Part shown: one piece after another, positions 9,006 to 18,521 of the stretch
Position numbering within the stretch: the first letter of the stretch is position 1
Layout of the letters: the number at the start of each line of letters is the position of its first letter
Assembly (NCBI RefSeq): GCF_002964765.1
Contig: NZ_PQCF01000032.1
Location: 62,001-126,000, forward strand
DNA length: 64,000 nt
Direction: 5' to 3'
Source: Pseudoalteromonas sp. T1lg88
GTDB lineage: Bacteria > Pseudomonadota > Gammaproteobacteria > Enterobacterales > Alteromonadaceae
Notes under the pieces: model-generated
What the model saw: the letters and a program-made list of their open reading frames with translations, nothing else
The model's database searches: none
What the model was told of the DNA's origin: nothing
Position numbers and translations under genes: made by a program

Positions 9006-10019
9006 CTAGGGCATATTCATGACTATGCGCCCGGTGATCTCGCCTTTTTCCATATCCGCGAAGATATCGTTAATATCATCAAGGCCCTTCTCGGTAATAA
9101 TGGCTTTGACCTTGCCGCGGGCGGCAAACTCTAAGCATTCCTCCAGGTCCTTGCGGGTGCCGACGATAGAGCCAACCACGCTGACGCCATTGAGTACTGT
9201 ATCGAAAATAGGCAAAGGCATGTCCTCCGGCGGCAGGCCGACCAGCACGCATTTACCACCGCGGCGCACCACATCATAGCTTTGCCTAAAGCCGGCTTTG
9301 CTTACCGCGGTACAGACGCTGCCATGCACGCCACCGCTGACTTCTTTGATGGCATTGACCACATCGTCGGTTTTAAAGTCGAAGAAATGTTCGGCACCCA
9401 ACTGCTGCGCGAGTTCACGTTTGGCTTCACCCGTGTCCACGGCCACAACCCGCATGCCCATGGCCACGGCATATTGCACCGCCAGGTGTCCAAGGCCGCC
9501 GACGCCGAAAACCGCCATCCATTGTCCGGGCTTGGTCTCGGATACCTTGAGTGCCTTATAGGTGGTCACGCCAGCACAAAACAGCGGTGCGGCATCCGGG
9601 TAGCTTAGTCCTTCGGGGATTTTCACCACATAGTCGCCATGGGCGGTGCAGTATTCGGCGAAACCGCCATCGACGGAGTAGCCCGCATTTTGCTGCTCCA
9701 GACACAGGGTCTCCTTGCCATCGAGGCAATATTCACAATGGCCACAGGCGCTGTAAAGCCAAGGGATCCCAACTCGGTCGCCAAGCTTTAAGTGGCTGAC
9801 GGCACTGCCGAGCTCAACAATTTCACCTACACCTTCATGCCCCGGGGTAAGGGGGAGTTTGGGTTTGACCGGCCAATCGCCGTGGCAGGCGTGTAAATCC
9901 GTATGACACACCCCGCAGGCATGAATCTTCACCAGCACCTGATGGGCGTCGATAGTAGGCTTGGCTATTTCTTCAATGCTTAAAGGGGCGCCAAAACTAT
10001 GGGCAACTGCTGCTTTCAT
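9006..10019 (-). CDS. adhP: Zinc-dependent alcohol dehydrogenase AdhP
   Basis: NAD-dependent oxidation of primary alcohols or reduction of aldehydes in the cytosol. 337 aa from ATG 10019, which has AAGGAG upstream; a longer frame to 10046 lacks this. Catalytic-zinc ligands are Cys38 (GVCHTD) and His61 (GHEG). Structural-zinc cysteines are 92, 95, 98 and 106. The Rossmann motif is [13 protein letters not shown]. Length and motifs match E. coli AdhP-like enzymes. It is monocistronic, followed by a hairpin and then prpE on the same strand. Confidence 0.92.
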   Translation of the reverse strand: MKAAVAHSFGAPLSIEEIAKPTIDAHQVLVKIHACGVCHTDLHACHGDWPVKPKLPLTPGHEGVGEIVELGSAVSHLKLGDRVGIPWLYSACGHCEYCLDGKETLCLEQQNAGYSVDGGFAEYCTAHGDYVVKIPEGLSYPDAAPLFCAGVTTYKALKVSETKPGQWMAVFGVGGLGHLAVQYAVAMGMRVVAVDTGEAKRELAQQLGAEHFFDFKTDDVVNAIKEVSGGVHGSVCTAVSKAGFRQSYDVVRRGGKCVLVGLPPEDMPLPIFDTVLNGVSVVGSIVGTRKDLEECLEFAARGKVKAIITEKGLDDINDIFADMEKGEITGRIVMNMP

Positions 10020-10171
10020 AATGAATCTCCTTGTTTTTGTCATCATGAGGACATCTCTAGCTTAGCGCTAAAGTCACGGCATAATTTGCTTGGCCGTCCA
10101 TGCTAGTTGTACCCCAGTCCAGTAATCGCTGTTATGATCTGGGGCAAAGGGATTAGATAAATAAACGCGTT

Positions 10172-11356
10172 ATGGAAAGAAGAATCATCAAGATATTTAT
10201 ATGCTTAGCTATTTTCTTAGCGCTGGCGCACCGGGCCAATCAGTTGCAGGGAAAACAGCTGGAGTTACCCGAGCCAGTAGCCGCCTGTATAACCTGGCTG
10301 CAGCAATTATTTGGCTCAAAACAAGCCTCGTTTCCAGCTCCAGCGCCGCTGCAGAATAAATCGCCTTTAAACACACCGACTAAACACACACAAGCTCAGC
10401 CCGGTATCGGAGCTGGTACCGGAAAGAGTGGCGAAAAAAGCGTCGTGGCGACAAAGGGCAATAAGCATAACCTTGGGCAGCGTTTTACCTGTACCGACAC
10501 TTCCTTAGGAGAGCTCAAGGTGCAGCAATTTCAGGGTATTTACACCTGGACTGATAGTCAGGGCGTGCGTCATGTCAGTGACCAAAAGCCCGACTTTGAG
10601 GTGCAGGAATATCGGTACGAGGGTGTTGATGTGATGGATTACTTTGCCCTTGAGCTGATTGCGCCGAGTATGAATAGTGAATTTAGAGCCCGAATCGAGT
10701 CGACCTTAAATGGTGTCTTTAAAGCCTATAGTCAGGTGGTCGGCAGGGAGGCGATGCGTAAGGTTGATCTGCGCCTGCATGTATTGCCGACGCGCAGCAG
10801 TTACCTGGCAGCCATACGCCGCGCTGGCAGTACTTCCTCAAACAGCGTCGGCAGTTATTTCGGCCGTTCCAATGAAGCCTATATAGAATACCGAGGTGAT
10901 GTTCAAACCATGCGCACGGCCATACATGAAGCTGTACACGCCATAAATCACGCCGTATTAGGCAATACGCCTTCTTGGCTCAATGAGGGGTTGGCGGAAT
11001 ATTTTGAGTACACCGAGATTGAGCTGCAATTGGTGATGGTACATCCTAATCCGAGTTGGGTTCGTGATGGCTGGCTACAACAGAGCGTTTATAGCCCGGG
11101 TCATTTATGGCAAGCGGAAGCCTTGTGGCAAAACGATGGTGATAGTAGCAAGTTATATCGCTCCAGTTGGGCCTTTATCAGCTATTTGCTGCATAATTCT
11201 GAGGGCAGAAAGGCGTTCAAGCGAGTAGTCAAAGCACAAGTGGCGCAGCGCTGTCAGAAGCTCAGTGCTCAGCAGGTACAGGGATTAGTTTCGGTTAACA
11301 TCAGGCAAGGCTATAGCCGCTGGCAGCAAGGTGAACTCAGCGGCCATAGATACTAA
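10172..11356 (+). CDS. Membrane-anchored HExxH peptidase with DUF4124 domain
   Basis: Probable zinc metallopeptidase of the gluzincin type on the periplasmic side. Residues 5-20 form an N-terminal signal anchor, followed by a Pro/Thr/Lys-rich linker (about 50-100). A DUF4124-like segment (YTWTDSQGVRHVSDQKP, about 124-140) comes next. The catalytic part holds HEAVH (252-256) and the downstream NEGLAEYFE (271-279), whose glutamate should be the third ligand. Substrate unknown. The start lacks a clear ribosome site, so the exact N-terminus is uncertain. The domain pairing suggests an envelope role, which is inference. Confidence 0.75.
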   Translation: MERRIIKIFICLAIFLALAHRANQLQGKQLELPEPVAACITWLQQLFGSKQASFPAPAPLQNKSPLNTPTKHTQAQPGIGAGTGKSGEKSVVATKGNKHNLGQRFTCTDTSLGELKVQQFQGIYTWTDSQGVRHVSDQKPDFEVQEYRYEGVDVMDYFALELIAPSMNSEFRARIESTLNGVFKAYSQVVGREAMRKVDLRLHVLPTRSSYLAAIRRAGSTSSNSVGSYFGRSNEAYIEYRGDVQTMRTAIHEAVHAINHAVLGNTPSWLNEGLAEYFEYTEIELQLVMVHPNPSWVRDGWLQQSVYSPGHLWQAEALWQNDGDSSKLYRSSWAFISYLLHNSEGRKAFKRVVKAQVAQRCQKLSAQQVQGLVSVNIRQGYSRWQQGELSGHRY

Positions 11357-11410
11357 CCTTTGAAGACTGAGTAAAAGTAACCAAATAACCATGAATAATA
11401 AGGTGCCGGT

Positions 11411-11794
11411 ATGGATCAGACTCAAGCCCATAATTATTTGCTCAATAAGCCACAAACCAAGGTCGAGCAACCCTTTGGCGAAGGGGTTGATGTATATAAG
11501 GTAGCAGGTAAGATGTTTGCCACTTTAACGCTGCGTGCAATCGACGATGGCGAACCCATGTGGCAAATGAACCTCAAGTGCGACCCGGATGAGGCGCAGG
11601 CGCTGCGCGATATTTTTAGCGCCGTGTTGCCCGGATACCATATGGATAAACGACTTTGGAACACGATTATTTTAGACGGCAGCATTCCTAAAGGGGAAGT
11701 CGAGCGCATGATGGATAACTCTTACCTCTTGGTGGTGGCGAAACTAACGAAAGCCAAGCAGCAAGAGCTTTTGACGCAGTTGGAGCAGCGCTAG
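11411..11794 (+). CDS. MmcQ/YjbR family protein
   Basis: 127-aa small protein of the MmcQ/YjbR (CyaY-like fold) family. Marks are the N-terminal HNYLLNKPQTKVEQPFGEG, VYKVAGKMFATL, LKCDPDEAQALRD, and the closing helix region KRLWNTIILDGSIP. These proteins are thought to bind DNA or act as small adaptors, but no firm function is known. It has a good ribosome site (AAGG, about 9 nt) and lies between the HExxH peptidase and the DedA-family gene on the same strand. Confidence 0.85.
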   Translation: MDQTQAHNYLLNKPQTKVEQPFGEGVDVYKVAGKMFATLTLRAIDDGEPMWQMNLKCDPDEAQALRDIFSAVLPGYHMDKRLWNTIILDGSIPKGEVERMMDNSYLLVVAKLTKAKQQELLTQLEQR

Positions 11795-11860
11795 GCTGTT
11801 AACACGAATCACTTTGGTAAAGCGCCGACTAAATGGCACATAATGATGTAGGGAGACAAG

Positions 11861-12463
11861 ATGGGAATTTGTGGGCGACTGATACATAAAACACGGCGCT
11901 GGATCCACTCTCGGCATATGCTCTCAAGCGTGACCCTGGCTTCGTTTTTAGAGTCGACCATAGTGCCCATTCCCTTGGAAGCGCTCTTGGTGCCGCTGAT
12001 GCAGGCGCGGCGCGATAAAATCTGGGCCATCGCTTTGGTGGCAACTCTGGGTTGTATGCTCGGCGCCTTGTTTGGTTATGCCCTGGGCTATTATCTTTTC
12101 GATATGCTGGGTGATTGGCTAATCGAACTTATCTCAACCCCGGAGCAGTTTGCCGAAGTCAAAGCGCAAATGCACAGCCAGGGCTTTTGGTTTGTGCTGA
12201 CCCTGGGCATAGTGCCTATTCCCTTTCAAATTGCCATGTTGGCGGCGGGGGCGACTCATTATCCCCTGTGGTTATTTTTCCTTGCCACCGCTATAGCCCG
12301 CTCGTTGCGATATTTTGGTCTGGCTTTGGTAGTGTATTACGCCGGTAATAAAGCGGAAAAGGTGATCCGCAAACATAAGCTCAAAGGCATTGCTGCCCTG
12401 AGTGTCTTGGTGCTGTGCACCTGGTGGTTGGCGAGCAGCTGGTCAACTTCCGGCGTTAGTTAA
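11861..12463 (+). CDS. YqaA/DedA (VTT) family membrane protein
   Basis: 200-aa polytopic inner-membrane protein of the SNARE-associated/VTT superfamily, which includes undecaprenyl-phosphate and phospholipid translocases. It shows ASFLESTIVPIPLEALLVPLM (re-entrant loop), ALFGYALGYYLFD, and a second loop GIVPIPFQIAMLAAG. Length fits YqaA, shorter than DedA. The ribosome site GGGAG lies 5 nt before ATG. The lipid carried is not known. Confidence 0.85.
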   Translation: MGICGRLIHKTRRWIHSRHMLSSVTLASFLESTIVPIPLEALLVPLMQARRDKIWAIALVATLGCMLGALFGYALGYYLFDMLGDWLIELISTPEQFAEVKAQMHSQGFWFVLTLGIVPIPFQIAMLAAGATHYPLWLFFLATAIARSLRYFGLALVVYYAGNKAEKVIRKHKLKGIAALSVLVLCTWWLASSWSTSGVS

Positions 12464-12640
12464 AACGCATGTGCAAAATTTGCTAAAAAGTGGTGATAAA
12501 TACGTAAACGTGGTCATTGCTACCGGCACTTGTTATCAGGTTCTATTTATCTATATGATTTATATGTGTTTTTAATCTTGGTCTAAAGTTTGCTGTAAAA
12601 GTACTAGCCTATATAGGATTACACTTTAAGGAATTGAATT

Positions 12641-13345
12641 ATGTCGGTACCCGTCGCGGATAGACCCCTAGAGCAGGTTAAAGAAGAAGTCATAGACCAG
12701 CTTATACTTAATTACAGCCATGGCGAGCTCTCTGCCGAGGCATTCGAGCGCCGTTTGGATGCAGCCTATGACAGCACGGATCAAGAATATCTAGTGACCC
12801 TGGTTGCCGATTTACCATTGCAAGCAGACCCGCGCTATCAAAGTGAAAAGGCGGCCCGTTTGCGCCCACAATATGGTCGTGGCGATGAGCAACCGATTGG
12901 TGAGTCCATCACCACCATTTTAAGTTCGGATCACCGTGGCGGTGATTGGGTGGTTCCTAAAGAAATACAGATAAAAAACGTGCTTGGGACCTTGGAGCTG
13001 GACTTCAGTAATGCCATCTTCAGCCATCCGGAGGTGCATATTCACCTGAACAGCTATTTGGGCTCATGCGAGATTTATGTGCCAGAGGGCGTTGATGTGG
13101 TGACGCAAACCACCAATATTATTGCCTCCACTAGCAATCAGCGGGTGGCCTTAGGTCCGCGGGATCAAGACCGCCAACGTCCGCGTATTTTACTCACCGG
13201 CCGTAATGTTTTAGGCAGCGTCGAAGTCAGCGTAAAAAGAACCATGAAAGAAAAATTAAAATCCTTTGCCGACAATTTGCGCACCCTGTTTGATGACGGT
13301 TATGGCAGCGGCAATGGCAATGATAAAAGCGATAAATATTACTAA
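12641..13345 (+). CDS. DUF1707 / LiaF-C-like cytoplasmic protein
   Basis: 234 aa. The N-terminus (about 10-62) is a DUF1707-type helical domain (LNYSHGELSAEAFERRLDAAYDS form). The C-terminal half (about 105-215) is a beta-rich domain like the C-terminus of LiaF/DUF2154 (VLGTLELDFSNA, YLGSCEIYVPEGVDV, GRNVLGSVEVSVKR). No membrane segment is seen, unlike LiaF. LiaF-like proteins respond to cell-wall stress in Gram-positives; a similar role here is inference. It is monocistronic with a strong terminator downstream. Confidence 0.78.
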   Translation: MSVPVADRPLEQVKEEVIDQLILNYSHGELSAEAFERRLDAAYDSTDQEYLVTLVADLPLQADPRYQSEKAARLRPQYGRGDEQPIGESITTILSSDHRGGDWVVPKEIQIKNVLGTLELDFSNAIFSHPEVHIHLNSYLGSCEIYVPEGVDVVTQTTNIIASTSNQRVALGPRDQDRQRPRILLTGRNVLGSVEVSVKRTMKEKLKSFADNLRTLFDDGYGSGNGNDKSDKYY

Positions 13346-13398
13346 CTTATATTTTAGTGACTATACTTAGCAATGCTGTAATTAGCAGCTCCCCGGTT

Positions 13399-13429
13399 GC
13401 GGCGGTGTATTTAACCGCCGCTTTTTTTT
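13399..13429 (+). terminator. Rho-independent terminator of the DUF1707 gene
   Basis: Stem GCGGCGGT (13399-13406)/ACCGCCGC (13414-13421), 8 bp with a 7-nt loop, followed by eight T. Confidence 0.9.
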
Positions 13430-13473
13430 GTCTGCATAAAAGCACAAGCCCAGGGTCGCATAGATGAAGGGGC

Positions 13474-14166
13474 ATGAGTATAATGGCGCCCTTATTTTTT
13501 GGGCGCGGATCAAGGCCACCCCTAATGAATGCAGTAGAGAAAATATTTGTGCTGGGCTTGCCCCGTACCGGCACCACCAGCGTGTGTGTGGCGGCCTTAC
13601 AGTTGGGCTTGCCTACGGCGCACACCGCCTATACTCAGGCCTGCTTTGAACAGGCTCAAGTGCTGGCCGACACTCCTTGTTTTAGTCATTATCCCGAGCT
13701 TGCCAGGCGCTATCCGCGCAGTCGCTTTATTCTCCTTTGCCGTGATGAACAGGCCTGGCTGGCATCCATTAAGCAATTACTGGCGCGCATGAGCGATAAC
13801 CTGTTATGCACCCATGGCGGCTTTAGCCCTTTATTAAAACAAAGTTATGGGCGGGTATTTGCCCCTCTGAACCCACACACACTGGCGGATGATGCACACC
13901 TTTTACACTGTTATCGCCGCCACCAACAGCAGGTGCGCGACTATTTTGCCACTCAGAGCGAGCGTTTGTTGTGCCTGAATTTAGGCGAGCCCCATGCCTA
14001 CCACACATTCTGCCGCTATTTGGGTGTTGAGCCCCAAGGCTGCGAGTTTGCCCACCTTAATAAGGGTAATAAGGTAATGGCCTGGCGCGACATTAAAAGC
14101 CCGCTGAAAATTGCCTCGACCCGCAATGGCAAGGTGGATAACCTCGATAGCTGGTGGTTAGGCTAA
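13474..14166 (+). CDS. Sulfotransferase-like protein
   Basis: P-loop protein of the sulfotransferase superfamily, close to the bacterial Sulfotransfer_4 type. The 5'-PSB loop binding PAPS is FVLGLPRTGTTSV (about 25-37). A later SRFILLCRDEQAWLASI fits the 3'-phosphate-binding strand (Arg...), and the C-terminus is short. The acceptor is unknown. Start choice is open: ATG 13474 sits directly against AAGGGG, ATG 13483 is 10 nt from it, and ATG 13525 (MNAVEKIF) gives the N-terminus usual for the family. Confidence 0.75.
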   Translation: MSIMAPLFFGRGSRPPLMNAVEKIFVLGLPRTGTTSVCVAALQLGLPTAHTAYTQACFEQAQVLADTPCFSHYPELARRYPRSRFILLCRDEQAWLASIKQLLARMSDNLLCTHGGFSPLLKQSYGRVFAPLNPHTLADDAHLLHCYRRHQQQVRDYFATQSERLLCLNLGEPHAYHTFCRYLGVEPQGCEFAHLNKGNKVMAWRDIKSPLKIASTRNGKVDNLDSWWLG

Positions 14167-14235
14167 GGGTCTTGGTTTGGGACTGGCGTGAATGGCCCTG
14201 GCTGCGTACAATAGCGCCAATTTTAGTTGTCAGTA

Positions 14236-14814
14236 ATGCTTATGTTTGAACTCGAATTTAATACGCCACAGCAGTGGACCGATGCGGTGCTTGCCGACTT
14301 CGACGCCTTTTTACAAGATCATGCCGCCGCTGAGAAAAAAGCCTCGGGCATGGCGCTTTCTATGCTGTCTCACTACCCGGATAAGCGTAAATTGGTCAAG
14401 GCCATGACGGACTTGGCACTTGAAGAAATGATCCACTTTAAGCAGGTGGTGAAGTTGCTTACCGAGCGTGATGTTAATCTCGGCGACGATAAAAAAGACC
14501 CCTATGTAAATCAGCTGCGCGGCATGTTCCGCCATGGTAAAGAAGTCTTTATGCTCGATCGCCTGCTGGTGGCTGCGGTGATTGAGGCGCGCGGTCATGA
14601 GCGTTTTGCTTTAATCGCCGAGGCGTTGCCGCCGGGTAAGGACAAGGAGTTTTATACCGCCATCGCCAAGTCTGAAGAAAAACACAAGAATCTGTTTGTG
14701 GAATTGGCCTACGAATATTTCGATAAAGAAGAAGTGGATGCTCGTCTGGCCGAGGTGATCACCCGCGAAGCACAAATCTGTGCCTCTTTGCCATATCGCG
14801 CCGCCTTACATTAA
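14236..14814 (+). CDS. miaE: tRNA-(ms2io6A) hydroxylase MiaE
   Basis: Non-haem di-iron monooxygenase that hydroxylates the isopentenyl side chain of modified A37 in tRNAs. Ferritin-like ligands are visible: Glu in AAAEKKASG, EEMIH (ExxH), Glu in VIEARGHERF, and EEKH near the C-terminus. About 193 aa, the length of the short MiaE form. The reading frame extends to a TTG at 14227; ATG 14236 or 14242 are likelier starts, none with a strong ribosome site. Confidence 0.9.
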   Translation: MLMFELEFNTPQQWTDAVLADFDAFLQDHAAAEKKASGMALSMLSHYPDKRKLVKAMTDLALEEMIHFKQVVKLLTERDVNLGDDKKDPYVNQLRGMFRHGKEVFMLDRLLVAAVIEARGHERFALIAEALPPGKDKEFYTAIAKSEEKHKNLFVELAYEYFDKEEVDARLAEVITREAQICASLPYRAALH

Positions 14815-14818
14815 GGTT

Positions 14819-14902
14819 TGTAGGTCGATGCTCTGCGTCGACAAAAGGGCATTGTCGGCAAGCCATTGTCGGGCTGAAAGCCCGACCTACAGTCGACCTA
14901 CA
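14819..14902. repeat. Palindromic intergenic repeat (TGTAGGTCG...CGACCTACA)
   Basis: Five bases after the miaE stop, TGTAGGTCG (14819-14827) is answered by CGACCTACA (14883-14891) and again at 14894-14902. Inside lies a perfect hairpin, GTCGGGCT (14868-14875)/AGCCCGAC (14879-14886), loop GAA. This GTCGGGCT...AGCCCGACCTACA form resembles the short REP-like extragenic palindromes common in marine gammaproteobacteria. It lies between convergent genes. Confidence 0.75.
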
Positions 14903-14931
14903 ACGAGATGCTGTAGGTGGCAAAGGCACAG

Positions 14932-15483
14932 TTAGCCGTGCGCCTTATCCAAGGCGCGTAGCTTAAAGCCCAGCCAACATAAGATGATGCCGAAGGCAAA
15001 GGCATAAATGGCGACCAGCCAAAGCATGGCAATGATCCCCTGGCCCGGGTTAATGATCAGATAGATACCAAAGATGATCGATACCACCCCGCTTAACAGC
15101 AACAAGGTCACGCCCTGCAGGTGCTTAAAGAGCTTGATCGCTGCCGCCATTTCCATCATGCCAATAATGATGGCCCAAAAGGCGATCAAATAGAGCATGA
15201 TCAAGGCGGTCAGCTGAGGCATGCTGACCGTAACTATGGCTGCGACAATACCTAAAATGCCGGCTATCAGCGTTAAATACCAGTAAGACGAATACTGCTT
15301 TTGTTTAAATGCCAGCCAAATCCGCGAGCAACCGTCGAACATAAAGAAGGCGGCAAAGACAAAGATCAAGGCGCCTATGGTGGCTTGCGGTGAAAACCAG
15401 GCCACGGCGGCAAAGATAATGGCGATGATCCCCTGAATAACAAAGATTGGCCACTGACCCGGTAGTGAAGTATTAATAGTCAT
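14932..15483 (-). CDS. HdeD-family (DUF308) membrane protein
   Basis: 183-aa inner-membrane protein with six hydrophobic helices and the DUF308 repeats seen in HdeD (FDGCSRIWLAF, GMMEMAAAIKL, AFGIILCWLGFKLR). E. coli HdeD is linked to acid resistance; the molecular role is unclear. AGGAG lies 6 nt before ATG 15483. The gene follows the amidohydrolase gene by 9 nt, so they form an operon. Confidence 0.88.
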   Translation of the reverse strand: MTINTSLPGQWPIFVIQGIIAIIFAAVAWFSPQATIGALIFVFAAFFMFDGCSRIWLAFKQKQYSSYWYLTLIAGILGIVAAIVTVSMPQLTALIMLYLIAFWAIIIGMMEMAAAIKLFKHLQGVTLLLLSGVVSIIFGIYLIINPGQGIIAMLWLVAIYAFAFGIILCWLGFKLRALDKAHG

Positions 15484-15492
15484 TATGCTCTC

Positions 15493-16782
15493 CTATTGCG
15501 GCTGCTTATAAACTTGGCCCGCTTTCATCACAAAATCAACCCGCTCCAAGACGCTGATATCTTCCAACGGGTTACCGTCAACGGCAATCATGTCGGCGGC
15601 AAAGTCAGTGTTTAACTGGCCTAATTGCTTGTCGGCGCGCAATAGCTTGGCGGCATTGATGGTGGCACTTTGAATGGCCTCTAAGGGTGTCATGCCAAAC
15701 TCCACCATGCGAGAAAACTGCTTGGCATTGTCACCGTGCGGATAAATAGCGGCGTCGGTGCCAAACACCATATTCAACCCCGCCTCCACGGCGCGACTAA
15801 AGCTTTCACGCTGACGCTTGGATACCTGGCGCTCTTTATTTAGGTTTTCCTCGGCAACGCCATTTTGCTCACCATAGGTGAGGGTGTATTCGGTGTTGTA
15901 GATATCCATGGACAACCAGGTGCCGTGCTTTTTCGCCAGCTTAATGCCTTCGTCGTCGATATAGCTGACATGTTCAACGCTGTCGGCTCCGGCGATAATG
16001 GCCGCCTTGATACCGCTGGTGCCATGGGCATGAGCGGCCACGGTTAAGCCACGCAGATGTGCTTCTTCCACCAGGGCATTCATTTCTTCCTGGCTGTATT
16101 GCTGTACACCCACCTTGGTGCCTTTGGAGAAAACGCCGCCGGTGGCACAAAACTTAATGACGTTGGCGCCATATTTAATATTTTCACGTACCTTGGCGCG
16201 CACCGCCCAGGGACCATCGGCCACGCCTTCGGCACGGTAATTTAATTCCGGCGGTACCCGGTTGTTGTCGCAGTGGCCTCCAGTGACTCCCAAGGATGGG
16301 CCGGCCGCCCAGATCCGCGGTCCGGGTACATCACCTGCTTCTATACCATCGCGCAGGGCAATCACGCTGTAGCCGGTGGCGCCAATATTACGCAAGGTGG
16401 TAAAGCCTGCGAGCAGGGTTTTATGAGCAAAGTAGGCCGCTTTTATTGCTTTACGCGGCGCCGAATCGCTAAAACGTTGCACTCGGGGCACGGTGGGATC
16501 CGAAGTCAGATGCACATGCATGTCCATTAAACCGGGCAGCAGCATCTTGTTGCCTAAGTCGATTAATTGGTCCTCGGCGCCCAAGGGGGTCGGCAGGGTA
16601 TGGCCAATGTCTGTGATAACACCCTCATCTATGCTGATAACGACATTCTCAAGTACCTTGCCATTGGTGACATCCAACATTTTGTCGGCTTTAACATAGG
16701 TGGCGCTGTAGGCTGGGTTAGCCAAAGCCATAAGGGCGCTGCCTATCGCGGCGCCGACTAAGGAATAAAAAGGCTTAAACAT
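15493..16782 (-). CDS. Periplasmic metal-dependent amidohydrolase (prolidase/imidazolonepropionase-like)
   Basis: 429 aa with a signal peptide cut near ANPAYSA. TIM-barrel hydrolase of the amidohydrolase_1 superfamily: HVH metal motif (MDMHVHLTSD), probable carboxylated lysine in NVIKFCATGG, HAHG, VEHVSYID, and the catalytic Asp in VFGTDAAIYPHGDN. Close relatives include Xaa-Pro dipeptidases and N-acyl amino-acid hydrolases, so a periplasmic peptide-trimming role fits the protein-degrading genes around it; the substrate is inference. It shares an operon with the HdeD gene. Confidence 0.88.
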   Translation of the reverse strand: MFKPFYSLVGAAIGSALMALANPAYSATYVKADKMLDVTNGKVLENVVISIDEGVITDIGHTLPTPLGAEDQLIDLGNKMLLPGLMDMHVHLTSDPTVPRVQRFSDSAPRKAIKAAYFAHKTLLAGFTTLRNIGATGYSVIALRDGIEAGDVPGPRIWAAGPSLGVTGGHCDNNRVPPELNYRAEGVADGPWAVRAKVRENIKYGANVIKFCATGGVFSKGTKVGVQQYSQEEMNALVEEAHLRGLTVAAHAHGTSGIKAAIIAGADSVEHVSYIDDEGIKLAKKHGTWLSMDIYNTEYTLTYGEQNGVAEENLNKERQVSKRQRESFSRAVEAGLNMVFGTDAAIYPHGDNAKQFSRMVEFGMTPLEAIQSATINAAKLLRADKQLGQLNTDFAADMIAVDGNPLEDISVLERVDFVMKAGQVYKQPQ

Positions 16783-16916
16783 AATGATCCCAAAAATAAA
16801 AATAGCTTTTTGAATCTATCAAGTGTCTGCTTTTAAGGCAATTTTTAACGATAAAGTGTGAGCTTTTTAATTTTGCTGTCTATGCTAATTGAAGATGGAA
16901 TTAAGGATATTAGACG

Positions 16917-18521
16917 ATGTTGATAAGGGCGTGCTTACTGGTTTTGTTATTGGCCAGTAGCCTGTGCGGTGCCACACAAGGCAAGGTAACGGTAAAAGAG
17001 ATATTGCAAAATCAGCAGCCTGAGCAGACGGAGCAAGAGGCAAGCGAGCAAGACCAAGGTATTGAAGAGGTGGCGCTGGATAAGCTGCACAGGGAAACGC
17101 CTCGTGGGGCCATGCAGGGTTATCTTAATGCCGCTAGGTCTCGCGATTTTACCTTGGCCAGTGACTATTTAGATTTTCGTAACTTGAGCCCCGAGGTGTT
17201 GGCGCTGGGCAAACCGCAATTGGCGGAAATCCTTTATTTGGTGCTGGAGCGCACTCTTTGGGTCGACTTGCCAAGCCTCAGCAGTCAGCCACAAGGCAAG
17301 GAGCAGGATTTACTGCCTAGCTATCGCGACTTGGTGGGCGAACTCACAACCGCTCAGGGGCCGGTGCAGATTTTGTTACAAAGGGTGCCAGCAGAGAGTG
17401 GCGGTAATTATATCTGGAAGATATCTAATGCCACGGTGGCACAAATCCCCTTATTAAAGACGCATTACAGTTATTCCCCAAGCGGCGAGTGGCTCTACAA
17501 GCACCTCCCGGATCAAAGTTTTCTCGGGGTCAAACTCTGGCAATGGGTCTATTACAGTGCCAATTTACTGGTGTATTTATTACTGGCGCTTGCCATTACC
17601 CGGGTGCTTGCCTTTATTGCCAAGCGTATTAAGCCGGATTTAAGTGCCGAGGCCAGTGGTTTGATCAATGGCCCCTTGTGTTTGTTGCTCGGGGTGATAT
17701 TGGCCCGCAACCTGGCCTCAGAGGCCAATTCGACGCTGGCCAGCAAAGCCGTCTTTGAAGGGGCGACCTTATTGATCCTAGCCTGGACCTGGTTTGCCCT
17801 GCGCGCCATTGACGTAGTCCGTTATCGTTTTAGCCAGCGCTTGATCCTACGAGGCAATGAGCAAGCCGTGTATTTGCTGCGACCGCTTGGCAACGTAGTG
17901 CAAATCGCCGTGGTCATCATGGCGTTATTTTTATGGTTGGAAAACCTTGGCTTTAGCGCCACCACCTTAGTGGCCGGGTTGGGTATTGGCGGCTTGGCGG
18001 TGGCACTGGCGGCGCAAAAATCGGTGGAGAACATTATCGGTGCTATCACCTTGTATTCATCGGCGCCGGTAAGGGTAGGGCAGGTATGCCGCTTTGGCGA
18101 GCAGGTTGGTACGGTGGAAGAAATAGGTTTGCGGGCCACCCGGGTGCGCACCTTAAACCGCACAGTGATCCATGTGCCCAATGCTCGTTTTGTTGACATG
18201 GAGTTGGAAAACATTTCCGAGCGTGAGCGTATTGGCTATCGTCCCGAGCTGATCCTTGATAGAAGTACCAGTAGCGCGCAGATCGCGGACCTACAAGCCG
18301 AGTTGATGCAACTGCTGGGGCAGCAGCCAGATGTTGCAGATAGCCCCTGTCGCGCGCGCTTTACCGGATTTGTGCCGCGGGGGCTGTGTATCGAGGTGCT
18401 TTGTTATATTGAAACCACCGACTTTAATCTGTACCTGGCCCGCAGCGAAGAACTTAATCTCGCTATCTTGTCTTTGTTGCACAAGTTGAAGATTGATTTG
18501 GCGCCACCTGATTATTTTTGA
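16917..18521 (+). CDS. MscS-family mechanosensitive ion channel
   Basis: Inner-membrane tension-gated channel, 534 aa. A signal-like N-terminus (LIRACLLVLLLASSLCGA) leads into a periplasmic region (to about 200) with a Gln/Glu-rich stretch. Four or more membrane helices follow. The pore helix signature is GLGIGGLAVALAAQKSVENI (about 352-371). The cytosolic beta-domain is VRVGQVCRFGEQVGTVEEIG...NRTVIHVPNARF. The large N-terminal region places it with MscM/YnaI-type channels rather than the minimal MscS. ATG is 10 nt after AAGGA. Confidence 0.92.
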   Translation: MLIRACLLVLLLASSLCGATQGKVTVKEILQNQQPEQTEQEASEQDQGIEEVALDKLHRETPRGAMQGYLNAARSRDFTLASDYLDFRNLSPEVLALGKPQLAEILYLVLERTLWVDLPSLSSQPQGKEQDLLPSYRDLVGELTTAQGPVQILLQRVPAESGGNYIWKISNATVAQIPLLKTHYSYSPSGEWLYKHLPDQSFLGVKLWQWVYYSANLLVYLLLALAITRVLAFIAKRIKPDLSAEASGLINGPLCLLLGVILARNLASEANSTLASKAVFEGATLLILAWTWFALRAIDVVRYRFSQRLILRGNEQAVYLLRPLGNVVQIAVVIMALFLWLENLGFSATTLVAGLGIGGLAVALAAQKSVENIIGAITLYSSAPVRVGQVCRFGEQVGTVEEIGLRATRVRTLNRTVIHVPNARFVDMELENISERERIGYRPELILDRSTSSAQIADLQAELMQLLGQQPDVADSPCRARFTGFVPRGLCIEVLCYIETTDFNLYLARSEELNLAILSLLHKLKIDLAPPDYF

